Part shown: positions 13,584 to 23,929 of the stretch, in pieces
How positions within the stretch are numbered: position 1 is the first letter of the stretch
How the letters are laid out: every line of letters begins with the position of its first letter
Source: Gnetum montanum
Taxonomy: Eukaryota > Streptophyta > Gnetopsida > Gnetales > Gnetaceae
NCBI GenBank assembly: GCA_015680685.1
Contig: MNCI01001077.1
Coordinates: forward strand, 167,525 to 231,524
Direction: 5' to 3'
DNA length: 64,000 bases
Position numbers and translations under genes: made by a program
Notes under the pieces: generated by a model
Database searches by the model: none
Told to the model about the DNA's origin: nothing
What the model saw: only the letters and a program-made list of their open reading frames with translations

Positions 13584-13931
13584 ATTAATTAACTACGGTA
13601 ATCATTAAATAACAAAAAATAACATTAAATAAGCAATTTTGAATGCTGCAAGGTTTATCACAAAGTTTGTCTTTATTTTTGACCACAAGGTGTGCTCAGG
13701 AACACAATGCTCAAATAAAGATTCGTTCACTTTATGACTCCTACTGCAGGCACTTAGAAATACTTTTAACTTTGAGAAGGAAGAAAGGCAAGAGTTTGGA
13801 TAAGGGAGTAAGACTAATTAACTAACTATTGCCAAACCAAGTGAGCTTGCCTCTTATTTATAGACAAAAACACATGCCTCGATATCAGATGTTCGATATC
13901 ACTTGGAAAGTTCCAATATCGTGGCTCATCA
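13109..13931 (-). repeat. 5' LTR of element A
   Basis: On the plus strand it starts TGATGAGC at 13109 and ends GGCTCATCA at 13931, the same TGATGAG...CTCATCA inverted termini as the other families here. Three GATATC or AATATC words lie at 13880-13922, with the TATA box at 13855-13862 (TATTTATA on plus). A (GA)n microsatellite of about 35 bp lies at 13547-13581 and is absent from the 3' LTR, where only GAGAAAGAGAGATAGAGAGA is present (3729-3747), so the tract expanded after insertion. Confidence 0.92.
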
Positions 13932-13936
13932 AAGAC

Positions 13937-15778
13937 TATGTCAATAATCTATGTGGTATAATGTTAGGATGAAATATCATGGCCTTCTTATGTTACTGTT
14001 CTTATAGCATTTTTAGTTAAACTTATGAAAACAAAATAAAACAAAGATAATAACCTAACTAATCTTAAATAGTTAATTGAATTTTTTTCTTAACATATAT
14101 TTAAAATTTACATGAGCAGAGTAATGCATAAGATAGTATTTTCATGTTTATTAGAAAATCAAAAATACAAGAAATCTTTGACTAGTTTCTTTAATATTAT
14201 TTTGAAACTTGTAATTACACCTTTTTACCTTTATTTTTAGTTAACTTTATATTATCTTTTCTGCTAGAAAAATGTAAATAATAGTTAAAGTATATGCAAT
14301 GTAAGATTTTATACTCCTTTCTCCATGGTCATTGTTTTAAGAACAAAGATAAAAGCCAAGTATAATACTTTGTCATCCCCATGAGCTTCAATGTTGAAAC
14401 AAGCTACATGTAATACTTAAAAAGGACCATCAGTCAGAGGTTCACTATGTAAGCTTCACTATGTAAGCTGCTAGAGACTCAAGATGGTTAGTAGATAAAT
14501 ACCGAACTTCTTTTAAAGTAACCACCTCAAATTCAAACAAACTCATGTCAAAAAAACCCAAGCCTTCTCACATAAGAAACAAGCACCTTACCAACAGTCC
14601 TAATGATGGCCTCTACAAGTGTAGTACTTAAATTCATTTTTTAAAGAATAAAGATGAAATAAAGAAATAAATAATGTGATTTAACTATGCCTTTCAATGG
14701 TCAAGCTAGGATATACAATCAGGAAAAGGGAAAATGATCTACAGCCAGGGTTGATGACAAGACATCAAGCATGCATGCAATTTCACAAAAATTCATGGTA
14801 GATTAATCCAGTAAAAAACGGGCCATAAATGGAAGCTGCCAAAACATGGGCAACGATTTAGGTCAGAAGCATCACATATTATTTTCAGATTCATTTGTTA
14901 CGTAGCAGATATTATTCTCATAAGCGTCAGAAGAAATTTGCCTAACAAAATCACAATCATGAATTATTCCATCAGCCTAGCATATTCAGCATAACTTAAT
15001 GAAACAGCTAACATATCTAAGTTAAAAGATAACAAACAATATTGCTCAAAAACACCTAAAGCCAACAAGAGGCTATTTCATTTCACTCAACTACTAATTC
15101 TCCAGCGGGACTTCACTTGACAAGATGAGCATTGTAGCTGTAGGTGATTATCTTTACTAGTTATTTTATTAGTGCTGATGGACTGTCTCGTTGGAAATAA
15201 TAAAATGCCTCAATGACACTGAAAAGAAATGTTAAAGGAGATAAGCTGGGAAAAAATTCAGGGCTCTAATATCAATGCAAAATCTTGAAATATTACTGTC
15301 CTCGTATCAGCAAGAGCAGATATTAAGGTTGCAGAGGTAATAGTAGAAAACACTGCATTTCAAATGAAACAGATAAAAAGTTAGCTGCAACATCAAGAAA
15401 TCCATGAGTCCTCATAATTTGCTAAAAGTTGAAAATGAAAATAGTGTTGACGCTTGCATAAGAGCACAAAACTAGAAAACATGACTTGCCAAGATTGCAA
15501 GCAAGGAAATGATATAGGATTTATATTCTAATCACAGAACTACAATTCAGATAATTACCTTGAGCGGATTCACATGAATTTGTGAGCAATATTTACATCA
15601 TTAACACTGAAGGTAGGTAATAAGTAGCATGATAGCCAAAGGCTTAAACCTATGCATAATATGAATAACATCATGTATGAGGCTGGATAAGCATTGAATT
15701 TTAAATAAGCATAGTGTGGATTTGACATTACGCAACGACAGCACCGGTAAGTGTTCCTCAAAGCATGCTTTCACTAAA
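13937..15778. other. Intergenic DNA downstream of the WD40 pseudogene
   Basis: The stretch is AT-rich with no recognisable domain. A perfect 15-base word, CACTATGTAAGCTTC or its near copy, is repeated at 14441-14470. The stretch 15310-15560 resembles 18505-18815 in the same orientation (listed separately). It could include the 3' flank of the WD40 gene. No transposon termini were found. Confidence 0.5.
15310..15560. repeat. Diverged direct repeat, copy 1
   Basis: Shares an ordered series of words with 18505-18815: AGCTGCAA(C/T)ATCAAG, GTGTTGA, CTTGC, GTTGCCAAG or CTTGCCAAG, TTTGCAAGCAA or ATTGCAAGCAA, TTCTAATCA and ATAATTACC or ATTATCC. Both copies are in the same orientation and bracket the WD40 pseudogene. 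The type is unknown. Confidence 0.5.
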
Positions 15779-17297
15779 TTATATCAAAGCCAAAGCATCC
15801 TCCAACACATTTTCACTACCCATTTTTTTTTCACTTTCTGCCTTAGAGATACAAAATTCAAGAACCTTCCTATACAGCTTTATCATCTTATCAAGCATAA
15901 CTAAGGATCGTTGATGATCTTGAATCACAACATCCAAATTTACTTTCATTAGCTCACATTCACGAGCACGGCGATCAATTATTTGCATGCCTTTATTAAA
16001 AGAATTAGCAGCCAACCAAGGATCAATTCCAAACTTTGATGTAAGAGGCCAGAAAATATCATTAGAATGAATGAAGTTTTCAAGATCTGTAGTTTTATAG
16101 TCATCATAACATTTGTCAGGAACCACATTACGGTATTGTAAACCATCATGGAAAGGGCAGAAAGCCTGTCCAGAGAGTGCAAAGATAAGAACACTGTTCA
16201 GAGGACCCATGTTGGGCTGTAAAATCCTTGTGATGCAATTGCTGAGTGTCCCACATTGTGATCATACATTCTTGTGATGCTGAAACCAAGGTGAGACCAT
16301 CTGCGCAAAAACTTAGAGATGTGATTGCACCAATGTGATTGAAAAATGAACCTAATATTCCATCTACATTGTCAAGCTCAGATCTTCTCCTGCTATTAGC
16401 ATGCTTCAAGGGAATAATATAGATCCCACCATCACTGCAACCTGCATACAATACATGTTCAGTGGGATCAAGAGCAATAGCGTGAACTACAGTAGGCATC
16501 TTGAAAGTCTTCAGATGGGTACCCAGGCCCAAGCTCCAGATCTTAACAGTGCAGTCCACAGAAGAAGAAACCAACCAAGCATTACATCCACCCACACCAC
16601 ATGCAAGAGCAGTCACAGGAAGAGAATGTGCGAAGAGACAGTGAAGGGCAGATACTGCTTGAGAAGTCACGTCAGCAATATCCAAAATGATTCAGTGGCC
16701 ATACATTGACAATGCCATCATCAGCACCAGAAATTATCAGAGATTCATCATCTGATAGAGCCAATGAACCAACCATTTTATTGTGGGGACATTATGACCG
16801 AATTAACTGACCAGACCCCAATTCCCACACATGCATCTTTCCTGACCAAACCACAAACTCATCTTTTTCAGCATTCCAGTAGATCTGGACTCGGTTTTCT
16901 CAAAGGCTGCTATATGCAATTCTCTATCAAATAATATACATAAATACAGAACATAAACATTGCAATACCTGAATTTCATGCTTGCCTGAGACGGCACCAC
17001 CAAAGAGATAAGCCCCATCAGAAGCACCAAGAGGACCGATTTCTTTGTGGGAATCTGGCTGTAGATGTAAGGATGATGCCATTTCCAGAAGCTTATCGAT
17101 GCTGATGCAGATGCTCCGAGCGAGCAAGAAGTAGGGATGACAACCATAGAGTTTAAGGGTGAGCAGTGGGCAAGGAGACATCCTGTTGCCACATCCCACA
17201 TTGTAAATCTGCCCTCGTTATGTTGCAATGACCATCCCACCATGACTTCACTCTCACTCTTTGGAAATCTAAATAGCAAGTTCATTGATTCGTCCAT
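15779..17297 (-). pseudogene. WD40 protein pseudogene, RID3 / IPI3 / WDR18-like
   Basis: Minus-strand blocks in order: 17297-17050 (EGRFTMWDVATGCLLAHCS); 17045-16986 (IGPLGASDGAYLFGGAVS); after an intron, 16841-16795 (GKMHVWELGSGQLIRS); 16785-16700 (VGSLALSDDESLIISGADDG); 16680-16210 (GGCNAWLVSSSVDCTVKIWS, then VLYAGCSDGGIYIIPL and MITMWD); and 16205-15779, an alpha-helical tail (CELMKVNLDVVIQDHQRS). WD/IW ends, a GGCN motif, the LDP...YAGxxDGxIY repeat and a C-terminal coiled coil fit plant RID3, related to yeast IPI3 and animal WDR18, which act in 60S pre-ribosome (Rix1 complex) maturation; this assignment is from memory. Four lesions break it: frameshifts near 17045, 16695 and 16205 and a TAA at 16794-16792. 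Retention of an intron argues against a processed copy. Assembly indels could mimic some of the frameshifts. Confidence 0.75.
16842..16985 (-). other. GC-AG intron in the WD40 pseudogene
   Basis: On the minus strand the exon ends ...GTCTCAG and the intron begins GCAAGC. It ends TTTGGTCAG, followed by GAAAGATGCATG. Joining 16986 to 16841 restores AVSG-KMHVWELGSG in frame, the expected strand of a WD40 blade. The length is 144 bp. The donor is GC, which is either a genuine GC-AG intron (donor context AG|GCAAG is the usual one for that class) or a decayed GT. Confidence 0.65.
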
Positions 17298-17787
17298 TTT
17301 GTCTGCAGCAAAGATATTTTTCCCTAATTTAAATATTTAGTTGAAGATACAGAAGCCATGTCTGTGCAATAAATTTATAGTTTCCAAAACATCCAAATTT
17401 GCTACCTTAAAAGGTCTTCTATAAAGGAAAATATGAACAAATTGCAGGAATAGAACAAATCATGAGAACAGTATAGCATGTAAGAAATAATTGTGAAAAA
17501 AAAATCCAGATTGCACCAGTAATCAAAGTACATAATGTGGAAGCAAATGGAACTGGCCTCCAACCATTGATGCTTTCAATTAATCTTGTTCAGATTCTTC
17601 TTTCATAGTGGTGCTCTGCAACAATGCTGTATGCAACCTCCAAGAATCTGTGAAAGGGACCTAAACTACAATCTTGCTATGATTCATGGTGTCTTTGTTC
17701 TTCCATCAGGAATGAATTTATAGGCTACGGCATCAGTTACCATAAGAGACCCAATGCGCACATGTAAAAAACACTTTACCGGATATG

Positions 17788-17985
17788 GAGACCACATTGA
17801 TGCATTAACCAACTCATAAAAATGTGTTAGTGGGCATGGTGGCCACTTTCATGCATTAACTAACCCATAAAATGCATTAGTTGCCATGGAGCCCACTTTC
17901 ATGCACTAACCCATAAAATGCATTAGTGGGCATGGTGACCACTTTCATGCATTAACTAATGCATAAAACACATTAGTGGGTAACA
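17788..17985. repeat. Tandem repeat, about 4 imperfect units of about 50-57 bp
   Basis: Each unit contains CCACTTTCATGCA(T/C)TAAC, then CATAAAATGCATTAGTGGGC, then CATGGTG(G/A). Unit length varies because some units lack an 8-9 base ACTAACC segment. The palindrome ATGCAT occurs in most units. Confidence 0.8.
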
Positions 17986-18504
17986 CATGCTACATAGCAA
18001 TGAAATATAGTGTTAGAATTAATTTCAGAACTGAATGTAGCTATGTTAGGTTGTTATAGTTTGATAATGCAGTTTATCAATCAAATGACAGCTAACATAA
18101 AACAAAAACAGTTAACATCGAAATAATAGATAGAATACATCATAAGTCCATTATTGCTTCTTGAGATTCCTTATTATTTTATAACTAGCTGTGCAATTGC
18201 TCGGTTTTGAAATTAAAAGGAGAAAAGCTCAAATTACAACATAAGAAATGACCGCGTAAGAAATAAGAGGGACACAATTCAGAATACTGCACTACTGAAA
18301 TTGCTTCCAATTTGTTAAATGTTGACAGACATAGCTGCATTATTATGAACAAGAGGTCGTACTTTTAAAAAATGCAGAAAAATAAAAGTGATGGCCTTAA
18401 ACTGAATCAGATATTTAGCTGTTGCATTAAAAAAATCAAAAACATGGGTTGTTAATTTTGTTAGAACACCAATGATGTGATAGTTAAACTGATAATTTGC
18501 TAGT

Positions 18505-18815
18505 GTATCAAGCAATTAGCTGCAATATCAAGCTATATTAAAGGAACTGGTTATAACTTGGCCTTTTGAGGCACAAGAACCCTGTGTGAACAAGGCTGAC
18601 CATGTGTCTGGTGGTTATACAATTAACTTATAACATCTTGCTTCTTTCTCGAAACGCCTTAAGCACCACTGCCCATTTAAACATTCAAAATATAAATGGT
18701 GTTGAAACTTGCCTAAAACTACAAAACCAGGATACTTGAGTTGCCAAGTTTGCAAGCAAAGAAACAAGCTAAGTTTTCTGTTCTAATCAGATGAGAGAGA
18801 TTATCCAAACATCTT
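18505..18815. repeat. Diverged direct repeat, copy 2
   Basis: Partner of 15310-15560. The best matching part is 18700-18810 (GTGTTGAAACTTGCCTAAAA, then TTGCAAGCAAAGAAAC and TTCTAATCAGA). It could be an old transposon copy or the flank of a tandem gene duplication. Confidence 0.5.
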
Positions 18816-18829
18816 TTGCTGACTCACTT

Positions 18830-18909
18830 AAAGCTTTGGGTACAAGCCTTTAAATCAATAGCAGTGCAGAAAGCTTTGGGTACAAGCCTTTAAATCAATA
18901 GCACTGCAG
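18830..18909. repeat. 40-bp tandem duplication
   Basis: AAAGCTTTGGGTACAAGCCT begins at 18830 and again at 18870. The two 40-bp copies differ at one base (GCAGTGCAG against GCACTGCAG). This is a recent local slippage or duplication event. Confidence 0.9.
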
Positions 18910-20839
18910 ATAGCTATTAGACCATGTGACGAATTAATGCTTCAAAAGGGAAGAACAACAGAACCCATCTACATAGAGCTCCAGGTAGAACTTTTATCAC
19001 CAAACAAGAAGAAACAAATACAGATATTGAAAAGGCAGGCTCAATGAATCATGAAAAAGATTTCTCAATGAGATTAAAGTTCTTCGACAAGGAAGAGCCA
19101 CTTCCTGTTGGGGTAAAATAAAAATATACAATATTTATATTTGTTGGCATCCATGTAATTAAATATGTAAGTAAAAATCTTGCCAAGATTTATGCAAAAG
19201 CAGCCCCTAGTATTTCTTAAAATTTTGAAGGAATATTACCAATGAAATGGAACATAACAAAAAAAAATTCTAGAAAAAGGAAGAAAATAAAATTTTAATA
19301 AGAAGATCAGAGTTTTTTGATAGAGCAGAGGAATACAACAATGCAAGCTGAATCTCTTCTCCTTCTAATGGGCTTCTAAATAAATAACTTGATGAGAAAG
19401 AAATAAAGAAGTCAGAAAACCTATAGGTTGAAGTTCTGAATGTGAACCACAGCGAAACAAAAGCATTTTTCATTGATATTAGTAAACAAAAATTCTGTCA
19501 GGCATTCTTTACTAAAAATAAAATAAAAATTTGAAATGATTTGCTCCAGGGCATGACATGGACACCAGGGCCAAACTAGGTACTGTTTGAACGGCTGCAA
19601 CAATGACTTTTAACTCTAACAATTAAGATAAATGTTAACTTTTGAACTATCTTTTTGTCTTTTATTCATTTTTTGGAACAAGAGGCTCAAGGATTTAATC
19701 ACTTAAAACTAACACTAAAAATTCAAGAGAATACCTAATAAAATATCTTGTATGTTCTTGCTGGATTTTTTTCTGTAAATTATCAATAGTAGATCACTAA
19801 TGCTAAATAATATTTTATATATAACACTTAGAGGGAGCCTCTCAGGAACAGTAAATAATATTCTGTCCATCATGCTCCTGAAAGAACCTATAAGTAACAC
19901 TAAATAATATTCTATCCATAATGCCAACATACTTGCTCAAGTATTTATATCTTTGTCATGCAATGCATAAAAAATTAAATTGAGAAGGCAAAGAGAGCAT
20001 GCATCGAAAACAACAATATATGAGAATCTAGAAATATTTTAGGGTACAAGATTTATTATCAATCTTGGAATTAGTTATCCTTTCCATTATGCAATCATAG
20101 CAATCTTACCAAATTTGTTGTGGAATACATCTAATGTAGTAAACTGGTGACTTGCATAATTTTCAATACAGTAAAATTCAGTTTTTGCAAGATTCTCTGG
20201 AAAAAATTATAGATATATATTATAAATATATAACTAAGTTAGATGGCTACCAAGCCCAAAAGCTATCAAAAGCACCATGAATGAAAGTGCATGATGCATG
20301 ATACGCACCAAATGTTCGTTACTCTTTTAATGCTCCTCTGGTCACTTAACGCTATCCTACCATCCATGTATGAAGAAGAAGCGTATACAAGTCCATTTTC
20401 TAGTTTTCAGGCATGGATGGACTTTTATACCCTCGTAGAAGGACACTTTGAGTGCACTTCTGCAAAAAAAACGAAACGCTCGTAGAATAAGCACAAAAAA
20501 AGAAAATAGCCAGCTAAAAATTTGCAACTATGCTGGAAAATAGGCAGGTGATTATGAGTGGTTTTACTATAATAAGAAAATGCTTTATAATATAACAATG
20601 AGTAGCATTAAACACTTTGAGTGCACTAATCAAAATAGTTTATAGTTTAGGCTTGTTTGGGAATGTGGTGGCAATGCCCTATGACAAGGCATTGTTTATT
20701 TTGCTTTTAACAAGTGTGTGTTTTTCTTTGTGTTTATGTGTAGATTTGAACTTACAAATGAAATGGCACACAACATTGAAGGTACGAGGGTCTTTAACTC
20801 TAATAGATCCAAAAAAAAAAAAGTTGGTCCAAGTTGTGT

Positions 20840-22560
20840 TTAAGAATGCAATGGACAATTCTCAACCACCAATAGTCCTAGTTTACCACCAAGATATGAA
20901 AGGAAGGTGGAGAGATATGCTAGGACAATTTTGCAAGAAACTAATTGAGGCTTCCTAAGCAAGTCTTGTGGAGACTTTAACTAATTTTGGTCTTTTGGAT
21001 GATTTATTGTTTTACAAGGTCTTAGAGTCCAATGAGAAGAAGCATAAGTATTATCAAAGATAAGAACTCTATGATTGTTTAGCTGAAGAGGAGGAACAAT
21101 AGTGTAAGACCTTTGGGGATGGACACTTTGATGATGATGAGAAAAATCTTGACTCCAAGGGCAAGAAGAAGATTTCTCACAAAGATTCCTTGCTATGAAG
21201 AGGAAGGAGGACCCCATGGCAACAAGCTACTTTCCCAATTCCAATATCTTCATTTCATTAGGGATGGTGGTGATGAGATTACCAAGAGTTGAATGAGGAT
21301 ATCCACATTTCAAGGTAGCACATTGGTGTGAGTAGAATCCAATGCATTAACATGATGGATGTTCCAACCTACTGAGGATGTACTAATGATGACCTTGAAC
21401 TTGATTTATAAGCATTTGATAATACTTTCTACTTACAAAGGATTGTGAGTAATTGGAAAAAGTTTTAGTTTTTCTTCTATGCATTCATTAAACATGCTGA
21501 GACCTTGTACAAATATTTGTCTACCAGGTTAATTCAATTGTGGATAGACATGGTTCATGTGGTTTATGCCAAATTCTAAACTTATGCCTACATTACAAAT
21601 AGTCGAAGGATGATGGGTATGTAGAAGTAGGGATCCCATGAATCTTTGGACAAGGCCATGGAGAGGTACATGAAAATTACTCATCGTGTCCAAATCATAG
21701 CTTCTCTAAGAAAGAACAATTAATACATATTATGGAGATATTAATGCAAGAGACTAGAGAACATGTAGATATGTACACGATGGACCAAGTTCATAAAAAA
21801 TCTACAACACAAATTAAGATGTTGGACACTGTTATAGGAATGAAAAATGAGTGGCAAAAGGGATATCATGTAGAGGAGCATAATCATGATCCATAATAGA
21901 GGAATAAATTCAAGAACAATGAAGGTGAACATGAAGCTTCAAATGTCTTCTAGATCCTAGTGTAGAACCAAGTTAGAACCAAAAAGGCCTTGATGGATCT
22001 AGCCTACAAAGTGGATAAAGTATGGGATCCAATGAATAAGAGGATAATAACTACCCTCAAATAAATTGAAGCTAAGGTTGTTAATTCTATGGAGAAAGTT
22101 TTTTCTCCTCCTAATCATGAGAAGAAGGAAGATGATATGGGCATGACCAAAGTCTATTCATCTAAGCATGCTAAAGTAGAAGAAAAAATTTCATCATTTG
22201 ATGACTAACATCCTTGTGATTATTGTGCAAACTATCATGACTCGTATTGTTACTTGGTCATGGCACATATGATTGGTGAAATGGGGATGCCTTTGAATGC
22301 TAAATTTGTCAAAACGAAAACAAGGAGCATGTCTTACCAAACTAGATCTCATTATCCAACTAGTGCATGCTTGTAGTCCACATATTAGTATCAACAATGT
22401 CAAGCTTCAAACCATTGGAATGCTACTCCATGGAACCAACTTTCTCTAGTGTAACAATATCATATACTTCTTTTCAACTAATATTTCCAAGGTTCCTAGC
22501 AAGTTACTTATCAAAATCTTCAAATGATCCAACAAATATACCTAGCAATAACTAATTCTC
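20840..22560 (+). pseudogene. Element G gag (decayed)
   Basis: VYHQDMKGRWRDMLG (20878-20922) matches the N-terminal FHQDEQLRWRDMQG of D. The core is visible near 21380-21560 (LYKYLSTRLIQLWIDM). The zinc knuckle CDYCANYHDSYC lies at 22215-22250 with spacing CX2CX3HX3C. A Gln/Tyr/Pro-rich tail follows to about 22560. Many in-frame stops. Confidence 0.75.
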
Positions 22561-22989
22561 CTAATACATAACCTCAACAATAACAAGTCAATCAATCACT
22601 TCTAATCCCTTCCAAGGAAGGATACCAAGTCAACCACAACTAAGAAAACAAAAATTTTATGTTGTTTTCTAGTATATTGATCACTTAATTATGTATTCAA
22701 CTAGGCAATATAATGAACCACCTATGACCTTAGTTGTGAAAGAAAGTAGTTAATCTTTTGGCTAAAATATTTCCATAAGCATAGAAGACCATGTCATGAG
22801 GCTTCATCCAACAATACCTCTTCACCTGATGAAGAGGACAAGGCTACATCAAACACATGGATTAAGGTAGAGGAGATCTTGCTACAATTTCCTAAATGCT
22901 ACAGAGGAAATGCACTTATATTAGGGAAAGAATCCTTAATGTCTAGCAAATCATATTAGAAAGGTCATAATAGTGATTGTGTGATCACC

Positions 22990-23430
22990 ATTTCCATATC
23001 TAAGATAACCACTCTTGTGGTTAAGGAAGGTCACATACCTAAGAAAATACTAGATGCTAGTATTTCCATTGTTGAACTTCAAATTGATGAGAAGCATCAT
23101 TACCAAATTCTCTATGACTCTAACTTTAAAGTTAACATCATTTCATTATAATAGTACCTTGATTAGGGGCTTCCGTTTCTTAAGAGTACCAACATTCATC
23201 TTGAGCTAGTATATTAGTCTTACAGTTATCAAGTGGGATAAGTGAATGATGTCATAATAACCTTTGAAGGTTGGTCCTACTATATTGATATTTTGGTGAT
23301 CGAACCATGCTCTAAGATAGAAACCAATTTTCTAGTAATCATGGGAAGAACTTGACTAACCACCATTGATGTTAGGATTGTGTTCCAAGGCTTACAGTTG
23401 GAAATTGATCAGATGGATGAGATGTAAAGC
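22990..23430 (+). pseudogene. Element G protease (decayed)
   Basis: Translation reads KEGHIPKKILDAS, then ILYDSNFKVNIISL (active-site region, DSN in place of D-S/T-G), FEGWSYYIDILVIEP and FLVIMGRT*LTTIDV. This order matches the protease of element D (LLDSGSGVNLIS, then GWSYPADFLVI, then IIMGRAWLSTVDA). The changed active site and the stops make it inactive. Confidence 0.75.
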
Positions 23431-23929
23431 ACTAAATACAAGCAAATATCTTGTAATTCTTCCTAATATTATCACAAAAAATGATGTTTTTGCTATTTTA
23501 AAAATCATATCTATGCTATTGGACACATAGTCTACCTTGAATAAATACTTGTTCATGATGCAACTAGGGAGATCTTAGATGATTTGCATAAGCCAAGGAA
23601 GGACATGTGGATTTTCTTTTAAAGATTTAAACCATTATTACTTATCCCTTTTCTCTCTTTACCTTACCAACATTATCATTTGCAAATTCAAAATTCATGA
23701 AAATAAATATTATTGCTATAGCAATTGAGTATGATCTTGAGTTTTGAGAAACTCTTGATTTATTCCAGAATATTCTTATAGCACCATTGGAGCTTAAGCC
23801 ACTTCCAAAGGGCTTAAAATACATGTTCCTCATATAAGATCATCTTATTATTATAAATTCATCCTTGGAAATCCAATAGAAAGAAGATTTAAGAGAGGTA
23901 GTTATTAAATCAAAGTCTATATTTACTTA

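Larger units (their letters stand above)
3280..13936 (-). mobile_element. Element A: Ty3/gypsy LTR retrotransposon, full structure, decayed
   Basis: This minus-strand element is bounded by LTRs at 3285-4139 and 13109-13931, with a perfect 5-bp target-site duplication AAGAC at 3280-3284 and 13932-13936. Reading on the minus strand the order is 5' LTR, PBS, gag, protease (tandemly duplicated), RT, RNase H, integrase, long noncoding tail, polypurine tract, 3' LTR. Protease-RT-RH-integrase order defines Ty3/gypsy. I see no chromodomain after the integrase, so it fits the non-chromoviral Athila/Tat side. All coding parts carry stops and frameshifts, so it is dead, although the integrase catalytic residues are still readable. 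It is the only element here with a complete set of domains in one uninterrupted piece. Confidence 0.93.
17298..20600. other. Intergenic DNA upstream of the WD40 pseudogene
   Basis: No gene is recognisable on either strand. It includes the presumed 5' flank of the pseudogene (minus strand, from 17298 upward), a tandem repeat at 17788-17985, a 40-bp duplication at 18830-18909 and AT-rich DNA. The small open frames at 19270-19930 have biased, low-complexity composition and look like chance. Confidence 0.5.

Noticed and set aside
16401-16709. Plus-strand open frame of 102 codons across the WD40 pseudogene
   Set aside because: It is antisense to clear WD40 coding sequence and has no recognisable content of its own.
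20650-20700. Possible primer-binding site of element G (GTGGTGGCAATGCC)
   Set aside because: The match to the tRNA-Asp site is poor and no LTR end precedes it, so the 5' end of G was left open.
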